Shown: piece by piece, positions 53,560 through 62,120 of the stretch
Numbering within the stretch: the stretch's first letter is position 1
How the letters are laid out: every line of letters starts with the position of its first letter
Source: Pigmentiphaga daeguensis
GTDB lineage: Bacteria > Pseudomonadota > Gammaproteobacteria > Burkholderiales > Burkholderiaceae_B
DNA: 64,000 bases
Direction: 5' to 3'
Assembly: GCF_039523035.1 (NCBI RefSeq)
Contig: NZ_BAAAEN010000006.1
Span: 62,001 to 126,000, forward strand
Made by a program: the position numbers and the translations under genes
The notes under the pieces: generated by a model
What the model was told of the DNA's origin: nothing
Seen by the model: the letters and a program-made list of their open reading frames with translations, nothing else
Databases searched by the model: none

Positions 53560-54537
53560 ATGTCCGCTTCGTTCAGGCGCATCGCCGCCTGCCTTTCCCT
53601 CGCGCTGGGCGCGCTCGGCCCCGCCCACGCCCAGTCGCCCGCGGCCTCCTCCGGCCGGCCGCTGCGCATCGTCGTTCCCTACGCCTCGGGCGGCCTGGCC
53701 GACATCACGGCGCGGCTGTTGTCCGAGCACCTGGCCGCGCGGCTGCACCAGCCCGTGGTGGTGGAAAACAAGCCGGGCGCCAACGGCGCCATCGGCACCG
53801 CCCAGGTCGCCAAGGCCGCGCCCGACGGCAACACGCTGGTGTACGTCGTCAGCTCGCACGTCTTCGGCCGCGCCCTCATCCCCGACCTGCCGTTCGATCC
53901 CATCAAGGATTTCGCGCCCGTCACGCTGGCGACGCGCACCGCGATGGTGCTGGTGGCCTCGCCCTCGCTGCCGGTGAACAACGTGCCGGAACTGGTGGCC
54001 TACGTGCGCGCCCGGCCGAACCAGCTCGCCTTCGCCTCGGCCGGCAACGGCAGCAACGTCCACGTCTTCGGCCAGTGGTTCGCCGACCTGGCCGGGCTCA
54101 AGATGACCCACGTTCCCTACAAGGGCAGCGCGGCGGCGCACATGGACCTCATCGCGGGCCGCACGCAGATCGTGTTCGATACGCTGGGCGCGGTGCAGCC
54201 GCACGTGGCCGCGGGCAACCTCAAGATCCTGGCCGCCGGCGCCGAACGGCTCCCGAAGTATCCGGACATCCCCACGGTGGCCGAGGCCGGCTATCCCGGA
54301 TTCCGCGCGGAGTCCTGGGGCGCCGTGCTGGCGCCCGCCGGCACCCCTGCCGCCCGCATCGACCAGCTCAATCGCGAGATCGTCGCGGCACTGAACCTGC
54401 CGGAGGTCCGCAAGCGCCTCGAGGACGCCGGCGCGCAGGTGGTCGGCAGCACGCCCGCCGAACTGGGCCAGACCCTGGTGGCCGAGGAGAAGAAATACGG
54501 AGATCTGATCCGCCGCATGGGGATACGGCTCGAATGA
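53560..54537 (+). CDS. Bug family solute-binding protein
   Basis: 325 residues with signal peptide ending PAHAQ, then RPLRIVVPYASGGLADITARL, ENKPGANGAIGTAQVAKAAPDG, FDPIKDFAPVTLA, HVPYKGSAAAHMDLIAGRT and APAGTPAARIDQL. ATG 53560 follows CGGAGAACCG. It lies 24 bp after the cyclase-like gene and 25 bp before the racemase-family gene in one operon. Confidence 0.95.
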   Translation: MSASFRRIAACLSLALGALGPAHAQSPAASSGRPLRIVVPYASGGLADITARLLSEHLAARLHQPVVVENKPGANGAIGTAQVAKAAPDGNTLVYVVSSHVFGRALIPDLPFDPIKDFAPVTLATRTAMVLVASPSLPVNNVPELVAYVRARPNQLAFASAGNGSNVHVFGQWFADLAGLKMTHVPYKGSAAAHMDLIAGRTQIVFDTLGAVQPHVAAGNLKILAAGAERLPKYPDIPTVAEAGYPGFRAESWGAVLAPAGTPAARIDQLNREIVAALNLPEVRKRLEDAGAQVVGSTPAELGQTLVAEEKKYGDLIRRMGIRLE

Positions 54538-54562
54538 CCCGGAAACCAGAAGGAGCATGTCC

Positions 54563-55339
54563 ATGAAGGCCGTTTCCCTGTACGCGCCCTATGGCTGGAA
54601 GGCGAAGATCGGCCTGATCGTCCCATCCACCAACACCATCAACGAACCCGAGTTCTGGCGCATGGCGCCCGAGGGCGTGGGAGTGTTCACGGCCCGGGCC
54701 ATGCTGCTGGGCAGCATGACCCAGGAATCCTACGTCGCCATGGCCGAAGCGACCCGGACGGCTGCGGACCAGCTGGCCACGGCCGAGGTCGACATCGTCG
54801 CCTACGGCTGCACCTCCGGGTCGTTCATGTGCCCCATGTCCGAGATCGTGGCGGACATACGCCAGCGGGCAGGCGCGCCGGCGCTGGCCGCCTCGGGGGC
54901 CGTGGTCGCCGCGCTGCGGGCGCTGGGCGTGCGCAACGTGGCCGTGGCCACGCCCTACGTGGAATTCGTCAACCGGCGCGAGCGGGAATTCCTGGAGGAG
55001 TACGGCTTCCGCGTGGCCTCGCTGCACGGCCTGGAACTGGGAGAGACGCAGGAGGAACGCCGCGGCATCGGCCGGGTCCCTCCCGAGGCCCTCTACCGGC
55101 TGGCCCGCCTGGCCGACCGCCCCGAGGCGGACGCCGTGTTCATTTCCTGCACCAACCTGGCTTCGCTGGGCGTGGTGGCGGCCCTGGAACGCGACCTGGG
55201 CAAGCCCGTCATCACCAGCAACCAGGCCTGCTTCTGGGCATGCCTGCGGCGCCTGGGGCTGAACGATGCGATCGGGGGCCATGGAAGGCTGCTCGAATCG
55301 TGCCTCGCGCCTATCGACGATTCGGCCTTCGAAGTATGA
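54563..55339 (+). CDS. Asp/Glu racemase superfamily enzyme (maleate isomerase / arylmalonate decarboxylase-like)
   Basis: 258 residues from ATG 54563, which has AGGAG at 7 bp; ATG 54557 is too close. GLIVPSTNTINEPEF at about 17-31 is characteristic of maleate cis-trans isomerase. Two active-site cysteines are present, Cys83 (YGCTSGSF) and Cys196 (SCTNL), which favours isomerase or racemase chemistry over the single-cysteine decarboxylases. Third gene of the D-glutamate-cyclase-like operon. Substrate is probably a C4-C5 dicarboxylate or amino acid; that is inference. Confidence 0.88.
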   Translation: MKAVSLYAPYGWKAKIGLIVPSTNTINEPEFWRMAPEGVGVFTARAMLLGSMTQESYVAMAEATRTAADQLATAEVDIVAYGCTSGSFMCPMSEIVADIRQRAGAPALAASGAVVAALRALGVRNVAVATPYVEFVNRREREFLEEYGFRVASLHGLELGETQEERRGIGRVPPEALYRLARLADRPEADAVFISCTNLASLGVVAALERDLGKPVITSNQACFWACLRRLGLNDAIGGHGRLLESCLAPIDDSAFEV

Positions 55340-55375
55340 TCGGCGCGTCCGAGCATCGATAACCGCATCGCCACC

Positions 55376-56335
55376 TTGGCACGCCCGCTGAACTTCCGCC
55401 AGCTCGAAGCATTCCGCGCCGTCATGCTGACCGGCAGCATGACGGCCGCCGGCCACGCGATGTCCATTTCGCAGCCCGCGGTCTCGCGGCTGATCCACGA
55501 TCTCGAGCACGAGCTCAGGCTGGTGCTGTTCCAGCGCCAGGGCATACAGATCATTGCGACCGAAGCGGCGGTCCGGCTGTACAGCGAGGTGGAACGGCAC
55601 TTCTCGGGCGCCGACCGGATCCGCGAGGCCGCGCGCGCGATCCGGCTGTCGACGGCCGGCTATCTGCACGTGGGGACGATGCCGAACCTCGCCTCGCATT
55701 GCCTGCCCGAGGCCATCGGCCTGCTGCTGCGGCACCACCCCGACGTCGTCGTTTCCGTCCATCCCGACAGCTCGATCAACCTCGTTTCCATGCTGCTCCA
55801 CGCGCAGCTGGACATCGTGTTCGGCACGCTGCCGCCCGATCCGAGCGGACTGGAACACGACCCCTTTCCCTCGACCCAGGCGGTCTGCGTCATGCCTGCC
55901 GCCCATCCTCTCGCGCGCAAGAAACGGGTCACGGTCAACGATCTCGACGGCCAGGACTTCGTCGCGCTGGGCCAGGCGAGCCGCCAGCGCATCCAGCTCA
56001 ACAATGCGATGCTGGCGGCCGGGGTACGGCCCAACATCCGCGTCGAGACCATGCACTCGTCCTCGGTGATCGGCTATGTGAGCCGCGGGATAGGGATCGC
56101 GGTCATCGATCCCATCGCCGTCATCGGCCACCACACGCCCAAGGTCGCCATCCGCCCCTTCACCCCTACGATATCGCTGGACTTCTCGGCCGTTTACCGC
56201 CGCAACGTGCCCCGGCCGGATGCCGCCGCCGCGCTTACCCGGGCGCTCGGGCAGGTGGTGCAGGAGAAGCTGGGGCAACTGGGCGCCGGGATCCCTGCGC
56301 GCCGCCCGCCGCGTGACGGGCAAGGATTAAAATGA
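55376..56335 (+). CDS. LysR family transcriptional regulator (TTG start)
   Basis: 319 residues. No ATG precedes the helix-turn-helix, so the TTG at 55376 is the likely start; the HTH begins almost at once (LNFRQLEAFRAVMLTGSMTAAGHAMSISQ then PAVSRLIHDLEHELRLVLF). The effector domain has LHVGTMPNLASHCLPEAIG. It follows the racemase-family gene by 36 bp on the same strand and is likely part of that operon and its regulator. Confidence 0.9.
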   Translation: MARPLNFRQLEAFRAVMLTGSMTAAGHAMSISQPAVSRLIHDLEHELRLVLFQRQGIQIIATEAAVRLYSEVERHFSGADRIREAARAIRLSTAGYLHVGTMPNLASHCLPEAIGLLLRHHPDVVVSVHPDSSINLVSMLLHAQLDIVFGTLPPDPSGLEHDPFPSTQAVCVMPAAHPLARKKRVTVNDLDGQDFVALGQASRQRIQLNNAMLAAGVRPNIRVETMHSSSVIGYVSRGIGIAVIDPIAVIGHHTPKVAIRPFTPTISLDFSAVYRRNVPRPDAAAALTRALGQVVQEKLGQLGAGIPARRPPRDGQGLK

Positions 56336-56368
56336 CGGCCCCCTCCCTAGATAGTCCCAGTCCAGATC

Positions 56369-57601
56369 ATGTCCGAAGGCTTCACCACCCGCATCCTGCA
56401 TAGCGACCGCCGCGGCTCGGTCGAGCATGGCGCCCTGCACAAACCCATGCACACCGCCTCCGCCTTCGGCTATGGCGACGCGCAAACCCTGGTCGACGTG
56501 TTCCAGGGCCGCAATCCGGGATACTCGTACGGCCGCCAGGGCAACCCCACCACCGCCGCGCTCGAGGCCAAGATCACCGAGATGGAGGACGGCATCGGCA
56601 CCGTCTCCTTCTCGACCGGCATGGCCGCCATCGCCGCGGTGCTGACCACTCTGCTGCGCGAAGGCGACCACGTGGTCTCCAGCGGCTTCCTGTTCGGCAA
56701 TACCAACAGCCTGTTCGCGACGATGAAGGGGCTGGGCGTGGAAATCGACTTCGTCGATGCCACCGACGCCGCCAACGTCGAGCGGGCGCTGCGCCCCAAC
56801 ACCCGCCTGGTGTTCGTCGAGACCATCGCCAATCCCCGCACGCAGGTGGCCGCGCTGGCCGAGATCGGCGTGCTGTGCAAGGCCCGCGGCGTGCTGTACG
56901 TGGTCGACAACACCATGACCTCGCCCTACCTGTTCCGTCCCAAGGCGGTCCAGGCCGACCTGAGCATCAACTCGCTCACCAAGTACATCTGCGGCCACGG
57001 CAACGCGCTGGGCGGCGCGGTCACGGACACCGGGCTGTTCGACTGGACCGCCTATCCCAACATCAGCCCGTCGTACCGCAACACCAAGCCGGCCATGCAG
57101 GGCCTGCAGCAGATCAAGAAGAAGGGCCTGCGCGACATGGGCGCCACCCTGGGTTCGGAGGCCGCCCACCGCATCGCGGCCGGCGCCGAGACCCTCAGCC
57201 TGCGCATGGAGCGCGCCTGCTCGACCGCCGCCGCGCTGGCCGCGCAACTGGCCGCCCATCCCAAGGTCAAGCGCGTCTATCACCCCAGCCTGCCCGACCA
57301 CCCGCAGCACGAGCGCGCGCGCGCCCTCTTCAAGCGCGGCGGCGCCTTGCTGGCCTTCGAGCTGCTGGACGGAATCGATCCGGTGCATTTCCAGAACCAG
57401 TTGCGCGTGGTCATCTCGGCCACCCACCTGGGCGACAACCGCACGCTGGCCATCCCGGTGGCACAGACCATCTATTGGGAAATGGGCCCCGAGCGGCGGC
57501 GGGAGATGGACATCGCCGATTCGCTGATACGCGTTTCGGTCGGCATCGAGGATCCCGAGGACCTGCTGGGCGACTTCGCCCAGGCCTGCGACGCCGTCTA
57601 G
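56369..57601 (+). CDS. Cys/Met metabolism PLP-dependent enzyme (cystathionine gamma-synthase / O-succinylhomoserine sulfhydrylase family)
   Basis: 410 residues. Fold type I PLP enzyme: YSYGRQGNPT (53-61), ITEMEDGIGTVSFSTGMAAI, VVDNTMTSPYLFRP, and the PLP lysine Lys205 in NSLTKYICGHGNALGG. It replaces or eliminates the gamma-substituent of homoserine esters or cystathionine in methionine/cysteine metabolism; the exact reaction cannot be fixed by sequence alone. Its TAG stop overlaps that of the convergent kinase in the four bases CTAG (57598-57601). Confidence 0.92.
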   Translation: MSEGFTTRILHSDRRGSVEHGALHKPMHTASAFGYGDAQTLVDVFQGRNPGYSYGRQGNPTTAALEAKITEMEDGIGTVSFSTGMAAIAAVLTTLLREGDHVVSSGFLFGNTNSLFATMKGLGVEIDFVDATDAANVERALRPNTRLVFVETIANPRTQVAALAEIGVLCKARGVLYVVDNTMTSPYLFRPKAVQADLSINSLTKYICGHGNALGGAVTDTGLFDWTAYPNISPSYRNTKPAMQGLQQIKKKGLRDMGATLGSEAAHRIAAGAETLSLRMERACSTAAALAAQLAAHPKVKRVYHPSLPDHPQHERARALFKRGGALLAFELLDGIDPVHFQNQLRVVISATHLGDNRTLAIPVAQTIYWEMGPERRREMDIADSLIRVSVGIEDPEDLLGDFAQACDAV

Positions 57602-57645
57602 GGCCTGGTCCCGCTAAAAGGAGGCTCGCCGGGAACGGGCCGCTG
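57598..57645. repeat. CTAG-tipped palindromic element, copy 2
   Basis: Begins CTAGGGCCTGGTCCCG and repeats the CCCGCTAAAAG core of copy 1 (7410-7463). The inverted arm CGGGAACGGGCC lies at 57630-57641. The right CTAG tip is not conserved, so the kinase gene reads through the element and stops at the left tip, whose TAG is also the stop of the PLP-enzyme gene. The last residues of the kinase are therefore encoded by the element. Confidence 0.6.
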
Positions 57646-59331
57646 GCCCGCGGCGTCTTCGTTCACGCCGCGTATCGCCGCGATCAGCGTCGCGGCCCGG
57701 TAGGGCTTGGTCACGTGGGCCTGGAAACCGCTTGCGAGCGCCCGCCTGCGGTCATCCTCGCGCGCCAGGGCGGTCACCGCCACCGCGCGCAAGGCCGCGC
57801 CGTCCAGGCCCATGCCCTTGCGCACCGACTCGATCAACTGATAGCCATCCATGCCCGGCATGCCTATGTCGGCCACCAGCGCGGAATAGAAACCGGCCCC
57901 GCGCTCGGCCAGTTCCTCGAGCGCGGCGTAGGCCGAGGTCACGCCCGTGACCTCGGCGCCGTACTCGCGCAGCAGGTGGGTCAGGTACTCCAGCATGTCC
58001 GGCTGGTCCTCCACGGCCAGGATGAGCTGGCCCGCCAGGCTGTCGGCATGCAGCAGGTCCCCCTTCTCGCCCTGGATGTCGCCGGTCTCGGAAGCGATGA
58101 GCGGCGACCGGTACACGGGCAGGCTGACCGTGAAGCAGGCGCCGCGGTTCATGCCCTCGCTCTCGGCCCACACTTCGCCGCCGTGCATTTCCACCAGCTG
58201 CTTGACGATGGACAGGCCCAGCCCCAGGCCGCCGTAGCGCCGCGAGGTCGAACCGTCGGCCTGGCGGAAGCGGTCGAACAGGTGGGGCAGGAAATCGGGC
58301 TCGATGCCCACGCCGCTGTCGGCCACCGAGATCTCGAACCGCGTATCGGTACGGCGAGCCGCGATGCTGATCCGGCCGTTGGGCGGCGTGAACTTGATCG
58401 CGTTGGACAGCAGGTTCCAAAAGATTTGTTGCAATCGCGCGGGGTCCGCCAGGACCAGGCAAACCTCGAAGCTGTGCTGGAATTCCAGCCGTATCCCCTT
58501 GCTCTGCATGGACGGCTCGCTGGACTGCACGACCCGCGCAACCTGCTCGAAGCCATCCAGGGGTTCCAGGTCGAGCTTGATCTTGCCCAGGAAGATCGCG
58601 CTCATGTCGAGCATGTCGGAAATCAGCGTGGCCTGGGTGCGGGCGCTTTGCAATATGGTCGAGAGGCCCTTGCGCAATTGCTCGTTGTCGGGCGCCCGCT
58701 TGAGCAGCAGCTGGCTCCAGCCGATGATGACCGACAGCGGCGTGCGCAGTTCGTGCGACAGCGTGGCCAGGAATTCGTCCTTCATGCGGGTGGCGGCCTC
58801 GGCGTCGTGCCGGGCGGCGCGCTCGGCCTCCAGCAACTGCTCGCGCTGTGCTTCCATGACGTAGCGCTCGGTGATGTCGCTGAACAGCACGGCGACGGTC
58901 GCCTCGTCGGGTTCCCCCAGGCGGAACGCATAGACGTCGAACCAGCGCTCCAGCGTTTCGGCATGATGTTCGAAGCGCGCCGGCTGGCCGGTCAGCGCGA
59001 CGTCGCCATAGATCTGGTACCAGTGTTCCTCGTGGTCGGGAGACAGCTCCCGCATGCGCTTGCCCAGCGCATGGCGCAGGCCGGTGTGGGCCTCGAAGGC
59101 GGGATTGATCTCAAGGAAGCGATAATCGACCGGCTTGCCGTTGTCGAAGATCATCTGCAGGACGCAGAATCCCTGGTCGATGGATTCGAACAATTGCCGG
59201 TAGCGGTCCTCGCTGCGCCGCAAGGCGTCAGCGGCGGCCTGGTCGTCCAGGCGGCGCTGGCCCCGGAACCTGTAGGACGCGATATCCCACGGCTGCATAC
59301 GCGTCGTTGCTCCCATCCGCTGGTTGGCCAT
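57598..59331 (-). CDS. hybrid sensor histidine kinase, PAS-HisKA-HATPase-REC
   Basis: 577 residues, cytoplasmic. One PAS domain (about 40-155), phosphoacceptor His193 in SHELRTPLS, N box NLLSNAIKF at 306-314, DSGVGI, GLGLGLSIV, and a C-terminal receiver (about 435-553) with Glu441/Asp442, phospho-Asp488 and Lys542. Starts at 59331, 59316 or 59298 are possible; none has a strong ribosome site. The final ~15 residues come from the palindromic element at 57598-57645. No DNA-binding partner is adjacent. Distinct from the double-PAS kinase at 38 kb. Confidence 0.92.
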   Translation of the reverse strand: MANQRMGATTRMQPWDIASYRFRGQRRLDDQAAADALRRSEDRYRQLFESIDQGFCVLQMIFDNGKPVDYRFLEINPAFEAHTGLRHALGKRMRELSPDHEEHWYQIYGDVALTGQPARFEHHAETLERWFDVYAFRLGEPDEATVAVLFSDITERYVMEAQREQLLEAERAARHDAEAATRMKDEFLATLSHELRTPLSVIIGWSQLLLKRAPDNEQLRKGLSTILQSARTQATLISDMLDMSAIFLGKIKLDLEPLDGFEQVARVVQSSEPSMQSKGIRLEFQHSFEVCLVLADPARLQQIFWNLLSNAIKFTPPNGRISIAARRTDTRFEISVADSGVGIEPDFLPHLFDRFRQADGSTSRRYGGLGLGLSIVKQLVEMHGGEVWAESEGMNRGACFTVSLPVYRSPLIASETGDIQGEKGDLLHADSLAGQLILAVEDQPDMLEYLTHLLREYGAEVTGVTSAYAALEELAERGAGFYSALVADIGMPGMDGYQLIESVRKGMGLDGAALRAVAVTALAREDDRRRALASGFQAHVTKPYRAATLIAAIRGVNEDAAGQRPVPGEPPFSGTRP

Positions 59332-59486
59332 CGATGGCGAAGTGTACCCGTGCGCGCGTGGCCTCCTCGGGGAGCATGTGTTTCAAGGCATGACCCTTGT
59401 GAGTCCGGCGCGGCCCGGCGGCCGGGCCGCGCCGGGGATGCTAGCATCCCGCCCATCGGGCCTCGCCCCGCCCTGCGCCATCCGCC

Positions 59487-59801
59487 GTGAACGCTCCCAC
59501 CGATACCCATTCCGTCACCCTCGATCCGCAGCAATGGACCTTCGCCGCCGGCGAGGACGAGAGCCTGTTCCAGGCCGCGCGGCGCGCCGGGATACGGCTG
59601 CCCACCATCTGCCGCAACGGCACCTGCCGGACCTGTTTTTCGCGCATGGAAAGCGGCAGCGTCCGCTATCTGGTCGAATGGCCGGGCCTGAGCGCGCAGG
59701 AAAAGCAGGAAGGCTTCATCCTGCCCTGCGTGGCGGTGGCCACCTCGCCCATCGTCATGGTGAACCCGCACGCCGAGAAGACCGCCGACGCGGCGGGCTG
59801 A
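59487..59801 (+). CDS. plant-type [2Fe-2S] ferredoxin
   Basis: 104 residues. Cluster ligands Cys42, Cys47 and Cys50 (CRNGTCRTCF) and the distal Cys80 (LPC) fit the plant-type C-x4-C-x2-C pattern with a later cysteine. Delivers single electrons to an oxygenase or reductase in the cytoplasm. The gene stands alone on the plus strand; its last 47 bp overlap the convergent LysR gene. It could serve the Rieske oxygenase at 18-20 kb, but nothing in the sequence shows this. Confidence 0.92.
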   Translation: MNAPTDTHSVTLDPQQWTFAAGEDESLFQAARRAGIRLPTICRNGTCRTCFSRMESGSVRYLVEWPGLSAQEKQEGFILPCVAVATSPIVMVNPHAEKTADAAG

Positions 59802-60702
59802 CGCCCACGCCCGTATCCATGAACAGCTCGGCCAGGGTCTGGCGCAGCCAGGCGTGGCCGGGATCGCGGTGGAAGCGCGCGTGCCAGTACTGATTGACCG
59901 CATAGCGCTCGATCGGAATGGGGGGCGCGTGCACGCGCAGCCCTTCCTGCCGCGCCACGATCCCGCCCAGGAGGCTCGGCACCGTGGCGACGAAGTCGGT
60001 CTGCGCGATGATTGCCGCCAGGCCCAGGTAGCTGGGCAGCCGCAGCACCACCTGCCGCTCCAGCCCGGCACGGCGGATGGCCTGCTCCACGATCAACTGG
60101 CTGGTGGTCGAGGGCGAGACGTCGACGTGGCCTTCGCGGGCGAAATCGGCACGCGTGAAGGTGCGGCCGATGCGCGGATGGCGCGGTCCCGCCACGCACA
60201 CGAAGTCCTGCTCGAACAGCCGCTGGCGGTAGAAGCCGGCATCCAGCTGCGGCATGAAGCCTATGGACAGGTCGGCTTCGCCGCTTTCCATGCGCGCCGG
60301 GGTGTCGGGCCCGATACGGAAGATCTCGATGCGCACGGCGGGCGCCACGTCGCGCAGGCGGTTGACGATGCGCGGCAGCAGCACGATGTGGCTGATGTCC
60401 GTCATGCACAGGCGGAAGACGCGATCGGAGGCCGCCGGCAGGAAGACGGCAGGCTCGAGCAGCGCCTGCATCGCGGCCAGCGCGGCGGCCACGCGGCCTT
60501 CGAGTTCCAGCGCGCGCGCCGTGGGCTCCATGCCCGAGGTGGTGCGCACGAACAGCGGATCGTCGAACAGTTCGCGCAGTTTCGCCAGGAAAAAACTCAT
60601 CGTCGACTGGCTCATGCCCATGCGCTCGGCAGCGGCCGAGACGCTGCCGGTGCGGCGGATCTCGTCGAACACGCGCAGCAGCTTCGTATCGATATTCTCC
60701 AA
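59755..60702 (-). CDS. LysR family transcriptional regulator (TTG start)
   Basis: 315 residues from TTG 60702, giving the normal LysR beginning (M)ENIDTKLLRVFDEI; no ATG is in frame nearby. HTH at about 4-62 includes TGSVSAAAERMGMSQSTMSFFLAKLRE. The effector domain starts at RLCMTDISHIVLLP. Divergent from the 3-hydroxybenzoate 6-hydroxylase-like gene, with three TATCGATA motifs in the intervening region, so it is probably the activator of that gene. Confidence 0.9.
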   Translation of the reverse strand: MENIDTKLLRVFDEIRRTGSVSAAAERMGMSQSTMSFFLAKLRELFDDPLFVRTTSGMEPTARALELEGRVAAALAAMQALLEPAVFLPAASDRVFRLCMTDISHIVLLPRIVNRLRDVAPAVRIEIFRIGPDTPARMESGEADLSIGFMPQLDAGFYRQRLFEQDFVCVAGPRHPRIGRTFTRADFAREGHVDVSPSTTSQLIVEQAIRRAGLERQVVLRLPSYLGLAAIIAQTDFVATVPSLLGGIVARQEGLRVHAPPIPIERYAVNQYWHARFHRDPGHAWLRQTLAELFMDTGVGVSPPRRRSSRRAGSP

Positions 60703-60748
60703 TTTTCTTATTGATCCATATCGATAAATTCGATCCAGCGTATCGATA
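60687..60748. promoter_or_regulatory. three TATCGATA palindromes, candidate LysR binding sites
   Basis: Perfect 8-bp palindromes lie at 60687-60694, 60719-60726 and 60741-60748, the last extended to GTATCGATAC (60740-60749). The region divides the LysR gene from the divergent flavoprotein hydroxylase gene. Spacings are 32 and 22 bp. The first copy overlaps the LysR start region, suggesting autoregulation. Confidence 0.55.
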
Positions 60749-60813
60749 CCGCTCCATGGAGTCAAGCGCACCCGCTTACTAACATGGCGCCAGATTTCAC
60801 GCGAGGAGACACC

Positions 60814-62016
60814 ATGAGTACCGGAACCCAAGCGACCGCCATCGTGGTGGGCGGCGGCATAGGCGGCCTGGCCGCCGCGCTGGCCCTGGCCAGGGAAGGC
60901 GTGTCGGTCGAACTGCTGGAGCAGAGCCCGACCATAGGCGAGATCGGCGCCGGCATCCAGCTCGGCCCCAACGCCTTCGCCGCGCTGGACGCGCTGGGCG
61001 TGGGCGAGGCCGCGCGGCGCCGCGCAGTCTTCACCGAGCGCCTGATCATGATGGACGCGGTCGACGCCACCGAGGTCGGCGGCTTCGACGTGGGCGAGGC
61101 ATTCCGCGCGCGCTTCGGCAATCCCTACGCCGTCATCCACCGCGCCGACATCCATCTGTCGATCCTGGAAGCGGTACAGACCCATCCGCTGATCCGCTTC
61201 AAGACCTCCACCCGCGTGCAGGCCCTGGAACTGGGCGACGGCCAGGCCACGGTGGTGGACGACCAGGGCGGCCGCCACACGGCCGACGCGGTGGTGGGCG
61301 CCGACGGCGTGAAGTCGGTGATACGCGACACGCTGATCGGCGACGAGGCCCGGGTGACCGGCCACGTGGTCTACCGCGCCGTGGTGGACGAGGCCGACAT
61401 GCCCGACGACCTCAAGATCAACGCCCCGGTGGTGTGGGCCGGCCCGAACTGCCACCTGGTGCACTATCCGCTGCGCAACGGACACCAGTACAACCTGGTG
61501 GTCACCTTCCACAGCCGCGAGCCCGAGGTCTGGGGCGTGCGCGAGGGCAGCAAGGAGGAAGTGCTGTCCTACTTCGAGGGCATCCATCCCCGTCCGCACC
61601 AGATGCTGCACCGTCCCACGTCCTGGAAGCGCTGGGCCACCGCCGACCGCGACCCGCAGCCGCGCTGGGGCCTGGGCCGCGCCACGGTGCTGGGCGACGC
61701 CGCCCATCCCATGACCCAGTACCTGGCACAGGGCGCCTGCATGGCACTGGAAGATGCCGCCACGCTGGGCGCGGCGGTGCGCCATGCCCGCGGCGACCTG
61801 GAAGCGGCGTTCCGGCTGTACGAGAACTCCCGCATCACCCGCACCGCGCGCGTGGTGCTGTCCACCCGCGCCATGGGCACGCTCTACCACGCCAAGGGCG
61901 TCGAGCGCCTGGTGCGCAACTCGCTGTGGGTGGGCCGCACCCAGGATCAGTACTACGACGCGATGCAGTGGCTGTACGGCTGGCGCGTGGAGACCTGCCT
62001 GAAACCCTTGGTGTAA
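60814..62016 (+). CDS. 3-hydroxybenzoate 6-hydroxylase-like FAD monooxygenase
   Basis: 400 residues. FAD motif VVGGGIGGLAAAL at 11-23, GADGVKS at 162-168 and GDAAHPMTQYLAQGACMALEDA at 294 onward, plus the C-terminal LYHAKGVERLVRNSLWVGRT and YDAMQWLYGW that are typical of 3-hydroxybenzoate 6-monooxygenases, which make gentisate. ATG 60814 follows GAGGAGACACC. Single gene with a divergent LysR. No gentisate dioxygenase lies within the window, so downstream steps are encoded elsewhere or the substrate differs. Confidence 0.9.
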   Translation: MSTGTQATAIVVGGGIGGLAAALALAREGVSVELLEQSPTIGEIGAGIQLGPNAFAALDALGVGEAARRRAVFTERLIMMDAVDATEVGGFDVGEAFRARFGNPYAVIHRADIHLSILEAVQTHPLIRFKTSTRVQALELGDGQATVVDDQGGRHTADAVVGADGVKSVIRDTLIGDEARVTGHVVYRAVVDEADMPDDLKINAPVVWAGPNCHLVHYPLRNGHQYNLVVTFHSREPEVWGVREGSKEEVLSYFEGIHPRPHQMLHRPTSWKRWATADRDPQPRWGLGRATVLGDAAHPMTQYLAQGACMALEDAATLGAAVRHARGDLEAAFRLYENSRITRTARVVLSTRAMGTLYHAKGVERLVRNSLWVGRTQDQYYDAMQWLYGWRVETCLKPLV

Positions 62017-62038
62017 CCGACCGGCCGCCGATACATCA

Positions 62039-62063
62039 AATAATACTAATTCGCGTTATCATT
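62039..62063. promoter_or_regulatory. Fur box-like sequence upstream of PepSY membrane protein
   Basis: ATAATACTAAT followed by GTTATCATT resembles the inverted ATAAT repeats of a Fur operator. It is the only AT-rich patch of this region and lies about 60 bp before the PepSY gene, a family commonly iron-regulated. Match is by eye. Confidence 0.45.
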
Positions 62064-62088
62064 CCCGGAATTTCAACATTCCGGGAAT
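62061..62088. repeat. perfect 10-bp stem-loop in the PepSY leader
   Basis: ATTCCCGGAA at 62061-62070 pairs perfectly with TTCCGGGAAT at 62079-62088 around an 8-base loop. No T-tract follows, so it is not a standard terminator. It sits between the Fur-like site and the PepSY start codon and could act in the transcript leader or as a protein-binding site. Confidence 0.65.
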
Positions 62089-62120
62089 CGCGGCCTCTCC
62101 ACAGGCGCGACCTTAGCCTC

